From Chromatiales bacterium (GTDB lineage Bacteria; Pseudomonadota; Gammaproteobacteria; SZUA-140), in the NCBI GenBank assembly GCA_031285245.1, contig JAITWN010000160.1, forward strand, positions 1 through 5,193: a DNA stretch of 5,193 bases, in the 5' to 3' direction. How positions within the stretch are numbered: the first letter of the stretch is position 1; each line of letters begins with the position of its first letter. Positions 1-4,719 of this stretch are shown here, piece after piece. The notes beneath the pieces were generated by a model, which made no database searches, was not told where the DNA came from, and saw only the letters and a program-made list of their open reading frames with translations. The position numbers and the translations under genes are program-made.

Positions 1-1
1 C

Positions 2-574
2 CTGCCGGAAGAAGATCGTTACAGCTACAGCAAGCAGCGTTTGGAGAGCCAGCTTTCCAGCATGTTTGGCGGTCGCGTTGCTGAAGAGCTGATCTTCGGC
101 GCGGACTCGGTCACCACAGGTGCGTCCAATGACATCAAGCGTGCGACCGACATCGCGCGCAGCATGGTGACCAAGTGGGGCTTGTCCGCGCTTGGCCCGC
201 TGTCTTATGGCGAAGAAGAGGGCGAGGTGTTCCTCGGTCACTCGGTGACGCAGCACAAGAATATTTCGGATGAAACAGCATATGCTATTGATACCGAAGT
301 GCGCGCCATCGTTGATCGCAACTATGAGCGCACGCTGCGCCTGCTCACCGAAAACGTCGACAAGCTGCATGTGATGTCTGATGCGCTGATGAAGTATGAA
401 ACCATCGATGCGCAGCAGATCGACGACATCATGGAAGGGCGCGAGCCGCGTCCGCCGCGCGACTGGGGCAAGTATGAAGGCCCGGGTTCAGATGCTGGTC
501 GCAAGGCTGGCGAGCGTGATGAGTCGAAGAACGCCGAGAAGGGCGCGATCGGCGGCCCGGCAGGGCAGCACTGA
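2..574 (+). CDS. ftsH: FtsH ATP-dependent zinc metalloprotease, C-terminal fragment (5' end outside window)
   Basis: FtsH is a membrane-anchored AAA+ protease that forms hexamers and degrades misfolded membrane proteins and short-lived cytoplasmic regulators. The reading frame is open from base 2 with no start, so the gene enters from the left. About 190 residues remain, all from the M41 peptidase domain and tail. The fragment begins at LPEEDRYSYSKQRLES, a little after where the HEXXH zinc motif would lie in the full protein. It retains the helix FGGRVAEELIFG and the segment TTGASNDIKRATDIARSMV. The Asp at fragment residue 44 corresponds to the third zinc ligand of the family. EEEGEVFLG, SDETA and ALMKYETIDAQQIDDIM are also conserved. 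The last ~45 residues are a charged, Gly- and Pro-rich tail, which is variable in the family and probably disordered. The AAA module and membrane anchor are outside the window. It ends 41 bases before folP, as in the E. coli ftsH-folP-glmM cluster. The identification is secure. Confidence 0.97.
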   Translation: MPEEDRYSYSKQRLESQLSSMFGGRVAEELIFGADSVTTGASNDIKRATDIARSMVTKWGLSALGPLSYGEEEGEVFLGHSVTQHKNISDETAYAIDTEVRAIVDRNYERTLRLLTENVDKLHVMSDALMKYETIDAQQIDDIMEGREPRPPRDWGKYEGPGSDAGRKAGERDESKNAEKGAIGGPAGQH

Positions 575-582
575 GTCAAAGG

Positions 583-604
583 GACGCCGGGTTTGCCCGG
601 CGTC
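583..604 (+). promoter_or_regulatory. Perfect GC-rich hairpin between ftsH and folP
   Basis: GACGCCGGG (583-591) and CCCGGCGTC (596-604) are exact reverse complements. They form a 9-bp stem, eight of whose nine pairs are G-C, closed by a TTTG tetraloop. The stem ends 11 bases before the folP start codon and begins 8 bases after the ftsH stop. Downstream bases (TGCTCGCTTTA) hold only a three-T run, so it is not a canonical Rho-independent terminator. It could be a weak terminator, an attenuator, a barrier to 3' exonucleases that protects the ftsH message, or a structure limiting folP initiation. The stem is plainly visible, but its role is inferred. Confidence 0.7.
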
Positions 605-615
605 TGCTCGCTTTA

Positions 616-1485
616 ATGTCGACGAATGCCGCAGCGGTGCTCGATTGTGGAGCGGGCTGCTTCCTCAGCCTCGATCGCCCGCGCATCATGGGCATCCTCA
701 ATGTCAACCCCGACTCCTTTACGGACGGGGGTGATTTTTTTTCTACCGCTGCCGCGCTCGAACGTGCCAGCGCCATGGTCAGCGAGGGCGCTGACATCAT
801 CGATGTCGGCGGAGAATCAAGTCGCCCTGGTGCCGAACCGGTTTCCATCGCTGACGAGCTGGCCCGGGTCATCCCGGTCATTGAGGGTATTCGTCGCACG
901 TTCCCCGGCGTCATCATTTCCATCGATACCTGCAAGCCTGAAGTCATGCGCGCCGCAGTTGCAGCCGGCGCGCAGATCGTCAATGACATCACTGCACTGC
1001 GCGCAGAAGGCGCGCTGGAAACCGTGGCGGAGCTTGGCTGTGCAGTGTGTCTCATGCACATGCAGGGCGAACCGCGTACCATGCAGCACGCGCCGCACTA
1101 CGATGAGGTGGTGGCAGAAGTGCTCGCGTTCCTTGAAGCGCGCGTCGATGCTTGCGTTAAAGTAGGCATCCCGCGTCAACGTCTATTGCTTGATCCCGGC
1201 ATCGGCTTTGGCAAGAGCTTGGAGCACAATCTCACTTTGCTCGGCCGGCTCGATGCGCTGCACGCGCCAGGATTGCCGCTGCTCCTCGGCGCGTCGCGCA
1301 AATCGATGATCGGCGCGCTCACCGGTCGTCCGGCGGATGAAAGACTCTATGCTAGTATCGCGCTCGCAACGCTAGGCGTATGGCAGGGAGCGGCGGTGGT
1401 GCGCGTGCATGATGTGAGGGGGACTGTCGATGCCTTGCGCGTATGCGCGGCGGTAAATAAAGCGCGTGGCACGTCGAACACTTAG
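616..1485 (+). CDS. folP: Dihydropteroate synthase
   Basis: This enzyme condenses 6-hydroxymethyl-7,8-dihydropterin pyrophosphate with p-aminobenzoate to give 7,8-dihydropteroate in folate synthesis. It is cytoplasmic and is the sulfonamide target. The 289 residues are close to the usual 280-290 and fold as a TIM barrel. Motifs in order are MGILNVNPDSFTDGG (25-39), DVGGESSRPGA (63-73), IDTCKPEV (103-110), NDI with Asn123, CLMHMQGEP (145-153), LLDPGIGFGK (191-200), GASRKSMIG with Lys229, and RVHDV (263-267). The pterin-binding Asp104, Asn123, Asp193 and Lys229, and the phosphate-binding Arg263 and His265, are all present. Two conserved threonines differ: Asn31 in the NVTPDSF motif and Ser69 in the GGESTRP motif. 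The ATG at 616 is the first possible start in this open stretch and gives an N-terminus slightly longer than in E. coli. No Shine-Dalgarno is visible, and a strong hairpin sits just upstream. It is probably cotranscribed with ftsH. It is not a plasmid-type sul gene. Confidence 0.97.
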   Translation: MSTNAAAVLDCGAGCFLSLDRPRIMGILNVNPDSFTDGGDFFSTAAALERASAMVSEGADIIDVGGESSRPGAEPVSIADELARVIPVIEGIRRTFPGVIISIDTCKPEVMRAAVAAGAQIVNDITALRAEGALETVAELGCAVCLMHMQGEPRTMQHAPHYDEVVAEVLAFLEARVDACVKVGIPRQRLLLDPGIGFGKSLEHNLTLLGRLDALHAPGLPLLLGASRKSMIGALTGRPADERLYASIALATLGVWQGAAVVRVHDVRGTVDALRVCAAVNKARGTSNT

Positions 1486-1515
1486 AGGTTGGCGAAAAAC
1501 GGGTTGGTAGTGTCA

Positions 1516-1619
1516 TAGGTTGGGCTGCCGCAGGAAGCCCACATGAGCAGTAGCTAGTGGTCGCTGGCCCCTGAGGCATAGTTCACAACGTTGGGCGGAG
1601 CACAGCGATGCCCAACCTA
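1516..1619. repeat. Palindromic repeat doublet (REP/BIME-like) between folP and glmM
   Basis: TAGGTTGGGC at 1516-1525 is the exact reverse complement of GCCCAACCTA at 1610-1619, giving a 10-bp terminal inverted repeat around a 104-bp unit. Each end also forms its own hairpin. On the left, TGGGCT (1521-1526) pairs with AGCCCA (1536-1541) across a 9-base loop. On the right, GTTGGGC (1590-1596) pairs with GCCCAAC (1610-1616) across a 13-base loop containing AGCACAGCGA. This resembles the widespread proteobacterial REP-type hairpin of the form GGTTGGGC, a GC-rich loop, then GCCCAAC, here as two copies in opposite orientation. Such repeats are mobilised by RAYT transposases of the Y1 family in other genomes. 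No transposase gene and no target duplication is visible here. The 3' end lies 14 bases from the glmM Shine-Dalgarno. The inverted symmetry is certain; the REP class is inferred. Confidence 0.72.
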
Positions 1620-1633
1620 AGATTCAACTGCAT

Positions 1634-1637
1634 GGAG
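1634..1637 (+). promoter_or_regulatory. Ribosome binding site deciding the glmM start
   Basis: GGAG at 1634-1637 lies 11 bases upstream of the ATG at 1649. It overlaps the in-frame GTG at 1637 (its last G), so it cannot serve that codon. It therefore favours the ATG at 1649 as the glmM start. The spacing is slightly long but workable. Confidence 0.55.
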
Positions 1638-1648
1638 TGCAACCTTTC

Positions 1649-2992
1649 ATGAACGCGCGCAGATACTTTGGCACCGACGGCATTCGCGGTCGTGTGGGGG
1701 CGCCACCTATTACTGCTGATTTTGTGCTCAAGCTGGGCTGGGCGGTGGGGCGTGTGCTCGCTGCATCGGCGCACAGCAAAGTGCTGATCGGCAAAGATAC
1801 GCGCATCTCGGGCTATATGTTCGAGTCGGCGCTGCAAGCAGGACTCTCGGCCGCGGGCGTCGATATTCTGCTGCTTGGGCCGATGCCAACGCCTTCCATT
1901 GCTTATCTCACGCGCACGCTGCATGCGCAGGCTGGCATCGTCATCAGCGCTTCACACAATCCTTATTACGACAACGGTATCAAATTTTTCTCCAGCCGCG
2001 GTTTCAAGCTGCCCGATGAAACCGAAGCGGCGATCGAGCGCATGATTGATCAGCCCATGGTGACGTCAGATTCCGCGGATCTCGGTCGCGCCGAACGCGT
2101 CGTCGATGCGGCTGGTCGCTATATCGAATTCTGCAAGAGCACTGTTTCCCAGGGCGTTGAATTCAGAGGGCTGAACATCGTCATCGATTGCGCGCATGGC
2201 GCGACTTATCACGTCGCGCCGAGTGTGTTCTCCGAACTCGGTGCGAAAGTGACGCGCATCGGTGTATCTCCCGACGGTCTCAATATCAATGAAGGTTGTG
2301 GCGCGCTGCATCCGCAGGCTGTTCAGGCCGCGGTGCTCGAACGCCAGGCTGATCTTGGTATTGCGCTCGATGGCGATGGTGACCGCTTGATCATGGTGGA
2401 TCACAAGGGCGAGGTGCTCGACGGCGATGAGATTCTCTACATCATTGCTTGCGCTCGTCAGCAGGCCGGTGTTGCTCAGCATACCGTGGTCGGTACGGTG
2501 ATGAGCAATCTCGGGCTCGAGCATGCGTTGAAGGCGCTGGGTATGAATTTCCGTCGCGCGCTGGTTGGTGATCGCTATGTCATGGAGATGTTGCAGGAAG
2601 GTGGTTGGACGCTTGGCGGCGAGTCTTCAGGGCATGTGATCTGTCTCGACCGCACCACCACCGGTGATGGCATCGTCTCCGCGCTACAGGTCATAGAGTT
2701 CATGGTACGCACCGGTTGTTCCTTGCATGAGCTCAAGTCCGGCATCACCAAATATCCGCAGCACATGATCAATGTGAAACTCAAGAAAGGTTTCAACTAT
2801 CGCGACTCAGTGAAAGTGTGCAGCGCCATCGCTGAAGCCGAAGCGCAGCTTGGCGATACCGGCCGCATTCTGGTGCGTCCATCAGGCACTGAGCCGCTGC
2901 TTCGAGTCATGGTCGAAGGCGCGGACGCCCAGCAGGTGAAGGCCATGGCGCAGCATGTTGCTGCCGCGGTTGAAGCCGAGCAGAGCGCATAA
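1649..2992 (+). CDS. glmM: Phosphoglucosamine mutase
   Basis: GlmM interconverts glucosamine-6-phosphate and glucosamine-1-phosphate in the cytoplasm. This is the step before GlmU on the way to UDP-GlcNAc, the precursor of peptidoglycan and lipopolysaccharide. The 447 residues compare with 445 in E. coli, and the four-domain alpha-D-phosphohexomutase architecture is complete. The N-terminus reads YFGTDGIRGRVG. The phosphoserine loop GIVISASHNPYYDNG has the catalytic Ser at 102. The metal loop DGDGDR lies at 241-246, the sugar-specificity loop ESSGH at 325-329, and the phosphate loop RPSGTEP at 410-416. With the ATG at 1649 the active Ser and the metal Asp residues fall at the E. coli positions (102, 241, 243, 245), which supports this start. 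A GTG at 1637 would add four residues but has no Shine-Dalgarno. The enzyme needs phosphorylation of Ser102 to be active. It lies downstream of folP across a 163-base gap that holds a palindromic repeat. Confidence 0.98.
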   Translation: MNARRYFGTDGIRGRVGAPPITADFVLKLGWAVGRVLAASAHSKVLIGKDTRISGYMFESALQAGLSAAGVDILLLGPMPTPSIAYLTRTLHAQAGIVISASHNPYYDNGIKFFSSRGFKLPDETEAAIERMIDQPMVTSDSADLGRAERVVDAAGRYIEFCKSTVSQGVEFRGLNIVIDCAHGATYHVAPSVFSELGAKVTRIGVSPDGLNINEGCGALHPQAVQAAVLERQADLGIALDGDGDRLIMVDHKGEVLDGDEILYIIACARQQAGVAQHTVVGTVMSNLGLEHALKALGMNFRRALVGDRYVMEMLQEGGWTLGGESSGHVICLDRTTTGDGIVSALQVIEFMVRTGCSLHELKSGITKYPQHMINVKLKKGFNYRDSVKVCSAIAEAEAQLGDTGRILVRPSGTEPLLRVMVEGADAQQVKAMAQHVAAAVEAEQSA

Positions 2993-3115
2993 AAATGCTG
3001 CTCCTGCGCGCTGACGGCATGAGTTTCACGGAATCGTTCGCGCCGATTGATTTATTGATACGGCGGCGGTAAGCTTCCCCGCTTTGCGTGACCCCCCAAC
3101 CGCAGAGAGAAAAAC

Positions 3116-3877
3116 ATGCGACGACCGATGGTAGCGGGGAACTGGAAAATGCATGGCTCCCGTGCAAGCGCGGCCGAACTGATGGGCGCTGTTCGTCAAG
3201 GCGCGCAGCAGCCGTCGGGAGTGGACATCGTGGTATGTCCACCGTTTGTTCATGTGCCAGCGGCTGAATCTGCGCTGCGTGGTTCATCGGTTTCATGGGG
3301 AGCACAGGATCTTTGCGAGCGCGTGGGTGAGGGCGCGTTTACCGGTGAAGTTTCTGGTGACATGCTGCGCGATTTCGGTTGTGGCTACGTGATCGTTGGG
3401 CATTCGGAGCGACGTAATATCTACGGCGAAGGCGATGCCTTCGTTGCGCGCAAAGTGGTGTCAGCGCTGCAAGCGGGATTGACGCCGATTCTGTGCGTGG
3501 GGGAATTGCTCGAAGAGCGTGAAGTCGGCGCAACCGAGCAGGTGGTTGAAAAACAGTTGCTGGCCGTTTTTGCCGCGCTGGATGATGTAACCGCGCTGCG
3601 AAGGTTAGTCGTGGCTTACGAGCCGGTGTGGGCGATCGGCACGGGCAAGACCGCGACGCCGCAGCAGGCGCAAGATGTGCACGCGTTCATCCGCGCGCGC
3701 GTTGCGCGGGAGGATGCGGCAACGGCGCAGGGTCTGCGTATCCTCTACGGTGGTAGTGTGAAGGCGGACAATGCTGCCGAGCTGTTCGCAATGAATGATA
3801 TCGATGGTGGTCTGATCGGCGGTGCTGCGCTCAAGGCGCAAGACTTTCTGGCCATCTGCAGTGCCGCGCAGCGCTGA
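3116..3877 (+). CDS. tpiA: Triosephosphate isomerase
   Basis: TpiA interconverts dihydroxyacetone phosphate and glyceraldehyde-3-phosphate in glycolysis and gluconeogenesis. It is a cytoplasmic dimeric TIM barrel. The 253 residues match the normal length of about 250-255. Catalytic residues are all present: Asn9 and Lys11 in GNWKMHG, the electrophile His96 in VGHSERR, and the base Glu169 in AYEPVWAIGTGKTATP. The latter also holds the flexible loop-6 region. The phosphate-binding YGGSVKADN lies at 211-219 and GGLIGGAALK at 231-240. His13 stands where many homologues have Asn (NWKMNG). This variant also occurs in other proteobacterial enzymes as I recall them, and it is not catalytic. The start is ATG 3116 with a weak purine-rich site GAGAG (3105-3109), 6 bases upstream. 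It lies 123 bases after glmM and 26 bases before secG, with which it is probably cotranscribed. E. coli keeps tpiA elsewhere, so its place between glmM and secG is a lineage marker. Confidence 0.98.
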   Translation: MRRPMVAGNWKMHGSRASAAELMGAVRQGAQQPSGVDIVVCPPFVHVPAAESALRGSSVSWGAQDLCERVGEGAFTGEVSGDMLRDFGCGYVIVGHSERRNIYGEGDAFVARKVVSALQAGLTPILCVGELLEEREVGATEQVVEKQLLAVFAALDDVTALRRLVVAYEPVWAIGTGKTATPQQAQDVHAFIRARVAREDAATAQGLRILYGGSVKADNAAELFAMNDIDGGLIGGAALKAQDFLAICSAAQR

Positions 3878-3891
3878 CGCGCGCGGTCAAC

Positions 3892-3896
3892 GGAGA
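3892..3896 (+). promoter_or_regulatory. Shine-Dalgarno that fixes the secG TTG start
   Basis: GGAGA at 3892-3896 lies 7 bases upstream of the TTG at 3904, which is ideal spacing. The next in-frame candidates, TTG 3913 and ATG 3931, lack a suitably placed site, and the ATG would delete half of the first membrane helix. The TTG at 3904 is therefore the most credible start. Confidence 0.7.
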
Positions 3897-3903
3897 TTCG
3901 ATT

Positions 3904-4299
3904 TTGCTGGCTTTGCTGATTGCGTTTCATATGATCATCGCGGTGGCGCTCGTCACGCTCGTGTTGGTGCAGCGTGGACGTGGCGCGGAGGCCGGTGCTG
4001 CCTTCGGTAGCGGTGCGTCTCAGACGGTGTTTGGTAGCCGCGGTTCGGCTTCTTTTCTGACCCGATCCACTGCGGTGCTGGCAGCACTGTTTTTTATTTC
4101 GAGTCTTGCGCTGGCGTATGTTTACAGTCAGCGCGTCGAGCGCGCGAGCGTCACCAAGCTGCCGACGAGCTCTGTGCCCGCGCCCGATCGTGTCCCTGGC
4201 CAAGCTGATGTGCCGGCAATGCCCTCGACAGAGTTGGATCAGCAGGCACCGGTTACTCCTGATGAGTATGCCGAGCCTGAAGCGTCGCCATCGCCTTGA
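3904..4299 (+). CDS. secG: SecG, preprotein translocase subunit
   Basis: SecG is the small auxiliary subunit of the SecYEG channel in the inner membrane and stimulates SecA-driven export. The sequence has the family layout of two hydrophobic helices, about residues 2-22 and 55-73. They are joined by a loop with the signature VQRGRGAEAGAAFGSGAS (22-39), followed by TVFGSRGSASFLTR (41-54). E. coli SecG has the equivalent LQQGKGADMGASFGAGAS. The C-terminal part, about residues 77-131, is hydrophilic and rich in Pro, Ala and Ser. Such tails vary in length and sequence among homologues; this protein has 131 residues against 110 in E. coli. The start is a TTG preceded by a well-placed GGAGA, which suggests modest translation. 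It lies 26 bases downstream of tpiA and 36 bases upstream of a tRNA-Leu gene. In E. coli secG is likewise followed by leuU. Confidence 0.95.
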   Translation: MLALLIAFHMIIAVALVTLVLVQRGRGAEAGAAFGSGASQTVFGSRGSASFLTRSTAVLAALFFISSLALAYVYSQRVERASVTKLPTSSVPAPDRVPGQADVPAMPSTELDQQAPVTPDEYAEPEASPSP

Positions 4300-4303
4300 T
4301 GGC
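4287..4303 (+). other. Short hairpin across the secG stop codon, followed by T tracts
   Basis: GCCATC (4287-4292) pairs with GATGGC (4298-4303) across a 5-base loop, and the secG TGA falls at the loop-stem border. A run of alternating G and C follows (4309-4317), then TTTTT (4321-4325) and TTTTTT (4329-4334) directly before the tRNA. The T tracts are 17 bases or more past the stem, too far for a standard intrinsic terminator. They fit better as an AU-rich nuclease site used to release the tRNA from a secG-tRNA transcript. The pairing is seen; the function is a guess. Confidence 0.35.
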
Positions 4304-4335
4304 TTGATGCGCGCGCGTAGTTTTTAAGTTTTTTA

Positions 4336-4420
4336 GCCGACGTGGTGGAATTGGTAGACACGCTATCTTGAGGGGGTAGTGGCGTAAGCTGTGCGAGTTC
4401 GAGTCTCGCCGTCGGCACCA
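4336..4420 (+). tRNA. leuU: tRNA-Leu, anticodon GAG
   Basis: This is an 85-base class II tRNA. The acceptor stem GCCGACG (4336-4342) pairs perfectly with CGTCGGC (4410-4416), followed by discriminator A and an encoded CCA (4418-4420). The D arm carries the GAATTGGTAGA loop. The anticodon stem CTATC/GGTAG contains one T-G wobble. The loop is TTGAGGG with anticodon GAG at 4370-4372, which reads CUC and CUU leucine codons. The variable arm (4380-4392) forms a short stem around GTAA, as expected for tRNA-Leu. The T arm GCGAG-TTCGAGT-CTCGC (4393-4409) is perfect. E. coli also has tRNA-Leu(GAG), leuU, directly after secG, so the position supports the identity. It has no clear promoter of its own and is probably processed from the secG transcript. 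Confidence 0.98.
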
Positions 4421-4546
4421 TGATTTGAAGCTGTAAATCAAGCAGTATTTGCGCAGTGAAAGCGGTGCCTTGCGTGTCATTAGTACAAGAAAAAATCACG
4501 CACGGATTCAGTGAATATCCAATAATTAACGAATGATCTTTGCTTG
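4421..4546. other. Intergenic region after the tRNA, no gene recognised
   Basis: This is the first part of the 299-base gap between the tRNA and nuoA. An AT-rich inverted repeat, TGATTT (4421-4426) and AAATCA (4435-4440), starts directly after the CCA and could be a 3' trailer hairpin. TGCGTG (4471-4476) and CACGCA (4497-4502) could pair across a 20-base A-rich loop. Neither is followed by a T run, so I cannot point to a terminator for the upstream transcript. No convincing protein-coding signal is visible on either strand. Confidence 0.5.
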
Positions 4547-4576
4547 TTGACACCAAGCGAAGGGCTGGCCTAGACT
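4547..4576 (+). promoter_or_regulatory. Putative sigma70 promoter for the nuo operon
   Basis: A perfect -35 box TTGACA (4547-4552) is followed after 18 bases by TAGACT (4571-4576), which matches four of six positions of the -10 consensus. Transcription would start near 4582-4584 and leave a leader of about 137 bases before nuoA. The position, downstream of the tRNA and in the largest gap of the window, suits the first promoter of a complex I operon. The prediction rests on motif matching only. Confidence 0.5.
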
Positions 4577-4589
4577 GCTTCAACTTCGC

Positions 4590-4605
4590 GGTCTGGACAC
4601 AGACC
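4590..4605 (+). other. Hairpin near the predicted 5' end of the nuo leader
   Basis: GGTCTG (4590-4595) and CAGACC (4600-4605) form a perfect 6-bp stem with a GACA tetraloop. It is followed by an A-rich stretch (4606-4628). On the + strand there is no U tract, so it is not a terminator for rightward transcription. If the promoter just upstream is real, the stem would lie about 7 bases from the RNA 5' end, where such stems can protect a message from decay. Confidence 0.45.
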
Positions 4606-4647
4606 AAGATAATAAAAAAATATAGTCACTAGTCATTCCGATGGGAG

Positions 4648-4707
4648 GGGGCATGCTCGGGGTGTATGTTGTAATCTCGCCTCTCGGGATTTTTCTTCCG
4701 ATGCCCC
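4648..4707 (+). promoter_or_regulatory. Long-range complementarity in the nuoA leader
   Basis: GGGGCAT (4648-4654) is the exact reverse complement of ATGCCCC (4701-4707), enclosing 46 bases. CGGGG (4658-4662) can compete for CCCCG (4704-4708). The 5' arm overlaps the Shine-Dalgarno-like GGAGGGGG and the ATG of the putative leader ORF. The 3' arm ends 12 bases before the nuoA start. Such pairing could hide the leader initiation site or hold the nuoA start region in a fold that translation would open. Pairing is visible; regulation is inferred. Confidence 0.35.
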
Positions 4708-4718
4708 GCAGCCGTTGA
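4653..4718 (+). CDS. Possible 21-residue leader peptide upstream of nuoA
   Basis: An ORF starts at ATG 4653 and stops with TGA at 4716-4718, one base before the nuoA ATG at 4720. The purine-rich GGGAGGGGG (4643-4651) directly upstream contains GGAGG, the only strong Shine-Dalgarno-like sequence in the leader. Spacing to ATG 4653 is tight (4-5 bases). The peptide begins MLGVYVVISPLGIFLP and ends in a basic RSR, so it is short and hydrophobic. An in-frame ATG at 4641 would add four residues but has no site of its own. Because nuoA has no Shine-Dalgarno, ribosomes finishing this ORF could re-initiate at nuoA by translational coupling. I recognise no homologue. ORFs this short arise often by chance, so the call is tentative. 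Confidence 0.3.
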   Translation: MLGVYVVISPLGIFLPMPRSR

Positions 4719-4719
4719 C

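Noticed and set aside
576..1082. Minus-strand ORF of 168 codons over folP
   Set aside because: It is a shadow of folP: low-complexity Ser/Ala/Met-rich composition, no recognisable family, fully overlapped by a well-supported gene.
616..1485. folP as a sul-type acquired sulfonamide resistance gene
   Set aside because: It keeps the chromosomal DHPS motifs, including the Phe and Pro that are altered in resistant enzymes, and sits in a conserved housekeeping cluster.
1637..1648. GTG at 1637 as the glmM start
   Set aside because: The extra four residues are not seen in E. coli GlmM, the GGAG would overlap the codon, and residue numbering matches E. coli exactly from ATG 1649.
2066..2524. Minus-strand ORF of 152 codons inside glmM
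   Set aside because: It lies wholly antisense to the most conserved part of glmM and shows no motif. It is explained by GC-rich codon bias.
2995..3072. Small ORF of 25 codons starting three bases after the glmM stop (begins MLLLRADGM)
   Set aside because: It has no Shine-Dalgarno, an arginine-run end, no coupling to the next gene (tpiA starts 44 bases later with its own weak site) and no recognised homologue.
3006..3082. Possible terminator or promoter in the glmM-tpiA gap (GCGCG/CGCGC and GCGG/CCGC pairings)
   Set aside because: The stems are only 4-5 bp, the loops are large or unstable, T runs are short, and no paired -35/-10 boxes stand out.
4239..4607. Minus-strand ORF of 122 codons across the end of secG and the tRNA
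   Set aside because: It is antisense to the tRNA-Leu gene and encodes the familiar spurious peptide (TARLELAQLTPLPPQDS) produced by translating tRNA-Leu complements. It has no ribosome binding site of note.
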